A stretch of 6,038 nucleotides of DNA, from positions 1-6,038 of the forward strand of contig JASIBJ010000084.1 of NCBI GenBank assembly GCA_030045215.1. Reading direction: 5' to 3'. This DNA comes from Streptosporangiaceae bacterium (GTDB taxonomy: Bacteria > Actinomycetota > Actinomycetes > Streptosporangiales > Streptosporangiaceae). Positions 1-5,481 of this stretch are shown here, piece after piece. Under the pieces are notes generated by a model. That model searched no databases and was not told where the DNA came from. It saw nothing but the letters and a program-made list of their open reading frames with translations. The number at the start of each line of letters is the position of its first letter. Positions within the stretch are counted from its first letter, which is position 1. The position numbers and the translations under genes are program-made.

Positions 1-1710
1 CGTGAGGCTGGTGACGAAGTGGTCCCGAGCCTGATCATGGTCGCCGAGGTCAGTGCAGGCTATTGCCAGCAGCCGACTGGACAGGGCCTGCCCGGCGGTG
101 TCGTCCAGGCGGGTCGCGGCGGCCAGCGCCGTGCGCTGGGTCGCGGCATATTCCCGGTAGTGCCCGCGAATTCGCAGGAAAGATGCCAGGGCCCAGGGCA
201 CCTGCCAGGCATGGCGCTGGAACCCGGATTCTGCGGCGAGGCTGACAGCGGCGAGCAGGACCTGGTGCTCGGCATCGAACCAGGCCAGGGCCTGCGGGTA
301 GTCGGCGAGCTGGCTGGCAGCGGCGCCCGGCCTGGGCGGGGCGAGGACCACCGGCTCCTTAGCCGGGTTCAGCAGCACAGCGGCGCGGGCGGCGGTGTGC
401 AGGTAGTGGTCGAGCACCCGGCCGGTGGCCTCGCGCCGGCTGGTGTCGCTGTCGGTGTGGCGGGCTTGCTCGGCGGCGTAGGCGCGCAGCAGGTCGTGGA
501 AGGCATACCGGCCGGGCACGTGCTCGGCAATCAGGTGCGCGCGGGCCAGCTCACCCAGCACGGCGCGGGCGTCGGCCTCTCCCAGTGCGGCCAGGCTGGC
601 GGCCGCAGGGACGGAGATGTCCGGCCCGGGGTGCAGGCCCAGCAGCCGGAACATCCGCGCCGCTTCCTCACTGAGCCGCCCGGTGGACCAGGAAAACACC
701 GCTCGCACGCTGGTGGCAGGGTCGCCACCGGCGTGCAGCAGGTCCAGCCGTTTCCGCTGGTCGCGGAGCTCGCTGACCAGCTCCGCGAGCGGGACACGCC
801 GGCGTGCGGCGGCCAATTCGGCGGCTACCCGCAGCGCCAGCGGCAGCCGGGCGCATTGCCTGACCATCGTCACCGCTGCTACGGGTTCGGCGTCCACGCG
901 CGCGCCGATGAGTTGCCGCAGCAGCGCGAGCGCGTCGCGCAGCGGCAGCAGATCCAGGTCCAGGCGCTGCGCGCCGTTCCGGGCGACCAGCCCGGCGAGG
1001 GAGTCACGGCTCGTCACGATAACTACGCATCGGGGGTGGCCGGGCAGCAACGGCCGGACCTGCTCGACCGTGCTGGCGTTGTCCAGCACGACGATCGCTC
1101 GTTTCCCGGCCAGCAGGCTGCGGTACCGGGCCGCCCGTTCGGCCTCGTCGTTCGGGATGTCCCGGCCCGGCACGCCCAACGAACGCAGGAACGCGGCCAA
1201 CGCGTCGGCCGCCGCGACCGGCTGGTCCGGGTCGTAACCGCGCAGGTTCACATACAGCTGCCCGTCGGGGAACTCGTCCGCGACCTGGTGTGCCCAGTGC
1301 AGCGCCAGTGCGGTCTTGCCCACCCCGGCGGTTCCGCCGATCGCGGATATCACCACCGTGCCCGGCTCCGCGTCTCGGGCATCGTCCAGCACGGCCGTCA
1401 GCGCCGCCAGCTCGGCCACCCGGCCGGTGAACCCGGCCACTGCCGCGGGAAGCTGCCGCGGCACCGTCGGCGCTGGCCGGTCTGCTGCCGCCTCGCTGAT
1501 GGCCAGCAGTTTCTCGAGCCGATCCAGGGAGACTCCAAGCGCCCTGGCCAGCTTGGGCCGGATCCACGGCAGTGGCGCAGACTTGCCGCGCTCCCACCGG
1601 GCCACCGTGGAACGCTCGACCTCTAGCAGACCGGCCAGATCTTCCTGAGTCAAGCCGAGCGCTTTACGCCGCTGAGTGAGCCGGTCCCGCTTCACTGCCG
1701 CGTTCGTCAT
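1..1710 (-). CDS. XRE-family HTH / NB-ARC / TPR transcriptional regulator (3' end outside window)
   Basis: This is a STAND-type regulator, visible as 570 open codons with the C-terminus cut by the left edge. Residues 8-66 form an XRE-like helix-turn-helix (LTQEDLAGLLEVERSTVARW). An NB-ARC ATPase follows at about 92-300: Walker A GTAGVGKT at 126-133, Walker B IVVLD at 206-210, sensor-like VTSRD at 232-236 and the GLPLA-type motif RLPLAL at 288-293. A winged-helix-like part ends in an MHD-like FHDLLRAYA at 404-412, and TPR-like helices start near 495. In this family nucleotide exchange and TPR-mediated ligand or protein sensing switch DNA binding. The target here is unknown. Start choice: in-frame ATGs also lie at 1743, 1785 and 1794, with a TGA at 1807-1809. 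None has a strong ribosome binding site, and 1710 was preferred because MTNAAVKRDRL fits the usual N-terminus of such regulators. It is divergent from the secreted protein gene at 2316. It has no BTAD domain, so it is not a classical SARP. Confidence 0.93.
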   Translation of the reverse strand, partial: MTNAAVKRDRLTQRRKALGLTQEDLAGLLEVERSTVARWERGKSAPLPWIRPKLARALGVSLDRLEKLLAISEAAADRPAPTVPRQLPAAVAGFTGRVAELAALTAVLDDARDAEPGTVVISAIGGTAGVGKTALALHWAHQVADEFPDGQLYVNLRGYDPDQPVAAADALAAFLRSLGVPGRDIPNDEAERAARYRSLLAGKRAIVVLDNASTVEQVRPLLPGHPRCVVIVTSRDSLAGLVARNGAQRLDLDLLPLRDALALLRQLIGARVDAEPVAAVTMVRQCARLPLALRVAAELAAARRRVPLAELVSELRDQRKRLDLLHAGGDPATSVRAVFSWSTGRLSEEAARMFRLLGLHPGPDISVPAAASLAALGEADARAVLGELARAHLIAEHVPGRYAFHDLLRAYAAEQARHTDSDTSRREATGRVLDHYLHTAARAAVLLNPAKEPVVLAPPRPGAAASQLADYPQALAWFDAEHQVLLAAVSLAAESGFQRHAWQVPWALASFLRIRGHYREYAATQRTALAAATRLDDTAGQALSSRLLAIACTDLGDHDQARDHFVTSLT

Positions 1711-1874
1711 GGCGTACCCGGCCACCCACCGGAATCCTGTCATAGTCGTCCGACCCTGCGTGATGAGCGTAAGTCCGGGGCGCATGGGCGTCATCTTCTT
1801 TGGCCGTCAGCCTGCCCGGTGGCCAGACGCCGAGCGTGTCATCGGCATAGTGCCTGGCTACAGAGGGCGCCGCC

Positions 1875-1888
1875 CGCCGGGCCCGGCG
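1875..1888. repeat. 14-bp perfect palindrome
   Basis: CGCCGGGCCCGGCG reads the same on both strands. It is embedded between two GGCGCC palindromes (1866-1871 and 1885-1890, the second overlapping its end), so the whole block 1866-1890 can fold as a very stable GC hairpin. It sits about 165 bases upstream of the regulator start. It could be an operator, a transcript hairpin, or chance in GC-rich DNA. Confidence 0.5.
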
Positions 1889-1909
1889 CCGATGCTGACC
1901 TGCCGCAGT

Positions 1910-1959
1910 GTCCGGTCCAGCCGCTGACCGCTACCGGACGCTCAGGTCAGCCGCCGGAC
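1910..1959. repeat. Cluster of three CCGGAC-type motifs (candidate operator)
   Basis: GTCCGGT (1910-1916) and ACCGGAC (1933-1939) form a perfect 7-bp inverted repeat with a 16-base spacer. A third copy, GCCGGAC (1953-1959), is in direct orientation 20 bases after the second, so the two direct copies lie on nearly the same face of the helix. Such spacing is typical of multi-site regulator binding. The binding protein is not known; autoregulation by the adjacent HTH/NB-ARC protein is an inference. Confidence 0.35.
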
Positions 1960-2125
1960 GGGCAGCTCATCCCCGGCCGAGGCGAGGATTCGGTATCTGC
2001 CTAACAGGGAGCAGCAGATGTTGCCGGCACAGCAGCTGCCTTGCCGGGCTGGATATTTCCCGTGACTATTCGTGGTGGTCAGCTGCCTGCTTGCATCATT
2101 CATGCCTCATGCGCGCTCTGGTGCT

Positions 2126-2139
2126 CCGGTCCTGACCGG
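2126..2139. repeat. CCGGTC-CT-GACCGG palindrome
   Basis: A 6-bp perfect inverted repeat with a 2-base centre lies about 175 bases upstream of the secreted protein start and immediately before the AT-richer stretch CATAACAAT. That stretch could include a -10-like element. The half-site shares CCGGT with the 1910-1939 motif pair, which hints at a shared binding protein. Functional role is inferred only. Confidence 0.35.
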
Positions 2140-2160
2140 CATAACAATCCCCTCAGTCGC

Positions 2161-2175
2161 GCGGCCGTCGGCCGC
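2161..2175. repeat. Short perfect hairpin GCGGCC-GTC-GGCCGC
   Basis: A 6-bp all-GC stem with a 3-base loop lies in the probable 5' leader of the secreted protein gene. It is not followed by a T tract, so it does not look like a terminator. It may affect leader structure or be fortuitous in this GC-rich context. Confidence 0.3.
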
Positions 2176-2304
2176 TTCACCGAGGAGGCCGTGTCCATCT
2201 CCCGGCCGTCTCATCCGAAAGGAGCTTCTCATTAGTGGCGCTGCCCAGACGTCTTCGGCCGCGTGCGCAGTCGCCCCGAGGCAGGAGACGCGATGGGCAA
2301 AGGA

Positions 2305-2310
2305 AAGGAG
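2305..2310 (+). promoter_or_regulatory. Ribosome binding site deciding the start of the secreted protein
   Basis: AAGGAG ends five bases before ATG 2316 and is a near-perfect Shine-Dalgarno sequence. It supports the start that places a signal peptide at the very N-terminus. A second AAAGGAG at 2218-2224 precedes an in-frame GTG at 2235. That longer form would add 27 Arg-rich residues before the signal sequence and is less likely. Confidence 0.75.
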
Positions 2311-2315
2311 AACAC

Positions 2316-2810
2316 ATGTTCAAAGGAAGAATCGGCACCCTTGTCGTCACCGGCATCACGATGGTGGCCGCGGCAGCGTTAGCCACCCTGAGCACCACCG
2401 CCGCATCCGCCGCCACGGCGACGGTTTCCGCTCCTGGTCACGTTACGGCGCCGCGGGCCGCGGGGGCTGCTGCGGACCCTTCAGGGTGCGTGACGGAGGA
2501 CTTCAGCATCGCCGACGAACCCTACTACGAGGCCTGCGTGGCCGACGAGCAGATCCTGCTGAACGACATTTTCTACTACCAGCAGGATTACGGCGTTTAC
2601 CTCGGTGCCGACCAGCTGCTCACGGTCGACGGGTCCTACGGACCCGACACAACCAACGACGTTGAGTCGTTCCAAACGTTCTGGAAGGACAAGGTGGACG
2701 GGATAACCGGTCCGCAGACCTGGGACAGCTTGTGTTCGGAGGATTACAACATCGGATACCACGGCACCTACTGGCACGACGCAGGCTGCGGCACCGAGCC
2801 GGGACTGTAG
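2316..2810 (+). CDS. Secreted acidic peptidoglycan-binding-like protein
   Basis: A 164-residue exported protein. Residues 1-32 form a Sec-type signal peptide: a short basic start (MFKGR), a hydrophobic stretch around 6-25 and a likely signal peptidase I site after ASA at 30-32. There is no twin-arginine motif. Residues about 78-139 resemble the peptidoglycan-binding-1 fold: the repeated pattern VDGSYGPDT at 104-112, FQTFW at 119-123, then VDGITGPQTW at 127-136. The mature part has four cysteines (58, 74, 140, 158), suggesting two disulfides, and ends in an aromatic tail HGTYWHDAGC. It is strikingly acidic, with 22 Asp/Glu against 3 Lys/Arg after the signal peptide. No catalytic domain is attached, so it probably binds the cell wall or a wall-derived ligand rather than cutting it. 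It has its own strong ribosome binding site and is divergent from the NB-ARC regulator. Confidence 0.88.
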   Translation: MFKGRIGTLVVTGITMVAAAALATLSTTAASAATATVSAPGHVTAPRAAGAAADPSGCVTEDFSIADEPYYEACVADEQILLNDIFYYQQDYGVYLGADQLLTVDGSYGPDTTNDVESFQTFWKDKVDGITGPQTWDSLCSEDYNIGYHGTYWHDAGCGTEPGL

Positions 2811-2914
2811 CCAGCACTGCCGCCGAGCCACCGTGCACAGATTTTCGAGGCTGATGGCTGCCGCCACCGGGCCAGGCGGCCCTCCCGCTAGCTCGGCGCG
2901 GTTCTAGGCGGCTT

Positions 2915-2977
2915 CCCGGCCAGGCCAGCTCGCGCTTTCCGCGGTTCCGTCGCGGCTTCGCATGCGACCTGGCCGGG
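2915..2977. repeat. 10-bp perfect inverted repeat, 43-base spacer
   Basis: CCCGGCCAGG at 2915-2924 is the exact reverse complement of CCTGGCCGGG at 2968-2977. It starts about 100 bases after the secreted protein stop. The loop is long and no T tract follows, so an intrinsic terminator is only possible, not likely. Alternatives are a protein-binding site or a relic of a rearrangement end. The second arm overlaps the first codons of the frame at 2962. Confidence 0.4.
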
Positions 2978-3483
2978 CACCGGCTAGGTATGGCGCGTCC
3001 CAGCGGGCGCGCCTCGATCATAGGAAGGGCGGGCTCGGCGACGCAGGCCCTGTAACCGCCCACTCGTATCACACCGCCACCCGTTTCCGGCAACGGGTCG
3101 TCAGCGGGGTCAACCGTCATCGGCTGGCTCCAGCCAGGCGACGAGGAGAGCTTTCGCGCAGCGCGCCGACACCACGGAATCCAGTTCCACCTGATTGCCT
3201 GTGGCTGCGAGAGCAGCACACCAGCACCTCAAGTCGCCCGTCTGGCCCCAACGGGAACGCCTGGCTCCTCGCGCCAGCCCTCAGCTCCCGCAAGCCGGCT
3301 CATCTCGACTACTGGAACAGCCATACCTGGACTCGGCGCGCGGTTCCAAATGACCTGACCTGCGGATCATGGGGCTTCGTCTACGACGAGCATGAGGGCG
3401 TGTGGCTTGGTTGGTCCTACCCGCACTGGACCGGGCGTCGCTGGGTCGCTACCCGACCGATCCGCGCCAACCACCAGCTGTGA
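2962..3483 (+). pseudogene. Unrecognised frame with a Trp-rich coding-like 3' part
   Basis: This frame of 173 codons has no ribosome binding site before ATG 2962 and no later ATG or GTG start. The first 110 or so residues are Arg/Pro/Ser-rich and look like non-coding translation. The last 60 or so residues (about 3298-3480) look different: they contain seven tryptophans, many Tyr/His, and segments such as GSWGFVYDEHEGVWLGW and HWTGRRWVATRP. By hand count, GC there is about 62, 53 and 77% at codon positions 1, 2 and 3, which is the coding pattern for high-GC DNA though weaker than in comM. I do not recognise a family. The best reading is the 3' remnant of a gene that lost its 5' part. A small intact gene or a chance frame cannot be excluded. 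Confidence 0.3.
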
Positions 3484-3615
3484 GTTGAGCTTTGTCACCG
3501 CGATACCCGGCTCGGCGAGCGCTTGGGCCATCGCATTTTCCGGCGCCTTTTAGCCCGTGCTCTTCGTTCCTGAGGCCACCTCTAGTTACCAGCGGCCGCT
3601 GACATTCTCGCCGCA

Positions 3616-3627
3616 GTTGTCCACAAC
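3616..3627. promoter_or_regulatory. DnaA-box-like palindrome upstream of comM
   Basis: GTTGTCCACAAC contains TTGTCCACA (3617-3625), the form of the DnaA box preferred in high-GC actinomycetes, and is itself a 5-bp inverted repeat with a CC centre. It lies about 95 bases before the comM start. A single box is not an origin. It might bind DnaA and affect comM expression, or be chance. The same TTGTCC could serve as a weak -35, 18 bases before TACTCG. Confidence 0.35.
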
Positions 3628-3707
3628 GCCGGCTGGCCAGTACTCGACCGTCTACAGCCAGTCGGCACCCGGCGCCAGGCGAACGTCACTGCGGCACTGT
3701 CGGCAGC

Positions 3708-3713
3708 GGAGGT
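3708..3713 (+). promoter_or_regulatory. Ribosome binding site deciding the comM start
   Basis: GGAGGT lies eight bases before ATG 3722. It fixes the start there rather than at an in-frame GTG at 3557. That longer form would add 55 low-complexity residues with no counterpart in the ComM family, while MALARTHAIALVGV at 3722 matches the usual ComM N-terminus. Confidence 0.8.
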
Positions 3714-3721
3714 GGTGCCAG

Positions 3722-5341
3722 ATGGCGCTCGCCCGGACGCACGCCATCGCCCTGGTCGGGGTCCAGGGCCACGTCGTGGAGATTGAGGCCGACATAGAGA
3801 ACGGGCTGGTGGCCCTGCTGCTGGTGGGGCTGCCAGACACCGCGCTGCGCGAGGCACGAGACCGGATCAGGTCGGCCATAGTCAACAGCGATCGGTCGTG
3901 GCCGCAGCGCAGGATCACCGTTGGCCTCTCGCCCGCCAGCCTGCCTAAGCGGGGCAGTGGCTTTGACGTCGGCATCGCGGTGGCGATTCTGGCGGCGGCA
4001 GGGTCAGCCCAGGCGTTCGCGGTGGCCGACACGGTGTTTCTCGGTGAACTCGGCCTCGACGGCCGGCTGCGGCCGGTTCCCGGCGTCCTGCCCTCGGTGG
4101 CGGCGGCCGCGGCCGCCGGATTCCGGCGGGTTGTCGTACCGCAGGAGAACATGCCGGAGGCGGCGCTGGTGCCGGATATGCAGATTGTGGCCCCGGCTAC
4201 CCTGGCCGCTCTGCTGGCGTGGCTTTGCCGTGGAGGAGCGGCCAGCCAAGACCCTGCGGTCCTGGTGGTCGAGTCAGGGGCGGGGTTGGCGTCCGGGCCC
4301 GGAGCGATCGGCGCCGCCGGGGGCATACGGCGGCGAGCCGTACCGGGTCAGGCGGGGCTGGCCGCACCAACGACCTCGGCGGCACGTGACCTGGCCGACG
4401 TGGCTGGTCAGCCGATAGCGCGCCGAGCTGCCGAGATCTGCGCCGCAGGCGGCCACCACCTGATGCTGCTCGGGCCGCCCGGAGTAGGCAAGACTCTGCT
4501 GGCGGAGCGACTGCCGACGATCATGCCGGGGCTCGGTCCGGCCGAGGCTCTGGAAGTCAGCGCCATCCATTCGGTCGCGGCTGCGCTGGCTCCGGACCGG
4601 CCGCTGGTCACCGAGCCGCCGTTCTGCGCACCGCATCACACCGCGACCAAGGCGGCCATCGTGGGGGGCGGCAGCGGGATCATCCGACCTGGGGCCGCGT
4701 CCTTAGCCCATCTGGGCTGCCTGTTCCTGGACGAAGCGCCGGAATTCGACCGGGACGTGCTCGACGCTCTGCGTCAGCCGCTGGAAAGCGGAGAGGTGGT
4801 GCTGGCCCGGTCCGGCGTGACAGCCCGCTTTCCGGCTCGGTTCACCCTGCTGTTGGCCGCCAATCCGTGCCCGTGTGCCCGGATGGCGGCATCGGGTGCG
4901 GACTGCACGTGCTCGCCGCTTGCGCGGCGGCGATACCTGGCTCGGCTGTCTGGTCCGCTGCTTGACCGGGTAGACGTGAAGGTCCAGCTGCTGCCGGTCA
5001 GCCGGGCCGAGCTGCTATGCGACCTGCGCTTGGCCGAATCGAGCGCGACCGTCGCGGCCCGGGTGCTCCGGGCCCGCGAGCGTGCGGCGAGGCGGTTGCG
5101 GGGAACTCGCTGGCGGCTCAACTCCGAGATTCCCGGCGGCGAGCTGCGGCGCGACTACCGGCCGGAGCCGGCCGCGCTCGCGCCGCTGGAACGTGCCATG
5201 GATCTTGGCCAGATCAGCGCCAGAGGCGCGGACCGGATCATCAGGCTCTCCTGGACACTGGCTGACCTGGCCGGTGTCGACCGGCCACGGCTGGCCGAGG
5301 TCGGCTATGCGCTCGGACTCTGGCTCGGGGTCGGGCAGTGA
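3722..5341 (+). CDS. comM: ComM/YifB-family Mg-chelatase-like AAA+ ATPase
   Basis: A complete 539-residue protein, close to the family's usual length of about 500. ComM is a hexameric cytoplasmic helicase that promotes branch migration when foreign DNA is integrated during natural transformation; this was shown in Gram-negative species, and the role in actinobacteria is less clear. Residues 5-165 are the N-terminal ChlI-like domain, with VGLPDTALREARDRIRSAI at 35-53 and SPASLPKRGSGFD at 70-82. A variable Ala/Gly-rich linker spans about 170-222. The AAA+ core has Walker A GPPGVGKT at 251-258, PPFCAPHHTAT at 299-309, Walker B LFLDEA at 334-339, and NPCPC (381-385) plus DCTC (394-397) as a probable Cys4 metal site. 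SGPLLDRVD at 410-418 carries a likely arginine finger. The Mg-chelatase C-terminal domain runs from about 440 to 535, including SARGADRIIRLSWTLADLAG at 499-518. All motifs are intact. The stop is two bases before the dprA-like start. Confidence 0.95.
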   Translation: MALARTHAIALVGVQGHVVEIEADIENGLVALLLVGLPDTALREARDRIRSAIVNSDRSWPQRRITVGLSPASLPKRGSGFDVGIAVAILAAAGSAQAFAVADTVFLGELGLDGRLRPVPGVLPSVAAAAAAGFRRVVVPQENMPEAALVPDMQIVAPATLAALLAWLCRGGAASQDPAVLVVESGAGLASGPGAIGAAGGIRRRAVPGQAGLAAPTTSAARDLADVAGQPIARRAAEICAAGGHHLMLLGPPGVGKTLLAERLPTIMPGLGPAEALEVSAIHSVAAALAPDRPLVTEPPFCAPHHTATKAAIVGGGSGIIRPGAASLAHLGCLFLDEAPEFDRDVLDALRQPLESGEVVLARSGVTARFPARFTLLLAANPCPCARMAASGADCTCSPLARRRYLARLSGPLLDRVDVKVQLLPVSRAELLCDLRLAESSATVAARVLRARERAARRLRGTRWRLNSEIPGGELRRDYRPEPAALAPLERAMDLGQISARGADRIIRLSWTLADLAGVDRPRLAEVGYALGLWLGVGQ

Positions 5342-5343
5342 CG

Positions 5344-5481
5344 ATGGCCGCGGCGGAGGAGCGCCGGGCCAGGGTCACCCTGCCGTGGGTGCGCGGCACC
5401 GCCGACCTGCGCTACTGCTGCATTGGCCCGTCCCGAGTCATCTCAGCCGCGTCCCGGCGCGGTTTGCGGAGCTGTTGCTAA
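5344..5481 (+). pseudogene. dprA: Truncated 5' remnant of dprA
   Basis: ATG 5344 follows the comM stop by two bases, the usual position of dprA (DNA-processing protein A, which loads RecA on incoming single strands). The first 16 or so residues, MAAAEERRARVTLPWV, resemble the start of actinobacterial DprA (an A-EER-AR-L pattern). After about 5391 the similarity ends, and TAA at 5479-5481 closes the frame at 45 codons, against roughly 300-400 residues for a real DprA. The other two plus frames do not continue a DprA Rossmann fold convincingly. I infer that the rest of dprA was lost by deletion or rearrangement, with the join somewhere in 5390-5480. Identification rests on a short N-terminal resemblance plus synteny. 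A fortuitous small frame is the alternative. Confidence 0.55.

Larger units (their letters stand above)
1711..2315. promoter_or_regulatory. Divergent intergenic region
   Basis: These 605 bases separate the minus-strand NB-ARC regulator from the plus-strand secreted protein gene and should hold both promoters. The open frames here are short and Arg/Pro/Ser-rich with no recognisable protein, so it is treated as non-coding. It carries palindromes at 1875-1888, 1910-1939, 2126-2139 and 2161-2175. One weak plus-strand promoter candidate is TTGCCG at 2041-2046, 17 bases, then GACTAT at 2064-2069; this matches sigma-70 consensus only loosely. A promoter in that position would give the secreted protein gene a leader of over 200 bases. 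No convincing promoter was found for the regulator. Confidence 0.6.
2811..3721. other. 910-base region without a confident gene
   Basis: Between the secreted protein and comM, no open frame on either strand has both a ribosome binding site and a recognisable product. It contains a weak GGGCC-AGGC-GGCCC hairpin (2869-2882), a longer inverted repeat (2915-2977), an unrecognised plus-strand frame (2962-3483) whose 3' part looks coding, and a DnaA-box-like palindrome (3616-3627). In many actinobacteria yraN would precede comM. No YraN motifs (the GEIDLI / VEVK type) are present here. Confidence 0.6.

Noticed and set aside
19..1626. Long plus-strand open frame of 535 codons
   Set aside because: It lies antisense to the NB-ARC regulator. 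Its translation is Gly/Arg/Gln-rich with no domain, while the minus strand shows a full HTH and ATPase motif series. It is a typical high-GC shadow.
2018..2065. Possible 15-codon leader peptide (ATG after GGGAG)
   Set aside because: It is very short, has no attenuator-like structure or run of a regulatory amino acid, and is far from the next gene.
1676..2235. Several overlapping plus-strand frames of 61-83 codons
   Set aside because: They are Arg/Pro/Ser-rich, mutually overlapping, lack convincing ribosome binding sites and show no conserved pattern.
2620..3219. Minus-strand frame of 199 codons
   Set aside because: It overlaps the end of the secreted protein gene antisense, is Arg/Pro/Ser-rich and has no recognisable motif.
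3367..3531. Minus-strand frame of 54 codons beginning MAQALAEPGIAVTKLNSQL
   Set aside because: It reads plausibly at first, but it has only a weak ribosome binding site and the opposite strand shows the better codon-position bias; no family was recognised.
3557..3721. N-terminal extension of ComM from GTG 3557
   Set aside because: These 55 residues have no family counterpart, and a strong GGAGGT precedes ATG 3722 at good spacing.
2811..3721. Search for a transposase, tRNA, attachment site or CRISPR repeats in the gap
   Set aside because: No cloverleaf, regularly spaced repeat, or transposase/integrase motif was found; only isolated inverted repeats are present.
3652..4326. Minus-strand frame of 224 codons inside comM
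   Set aside because: It is antisense to the conserved ChlI-like domain and low-complexity Ala/Ser/Arg/Thr; comM is clearly the real gene.
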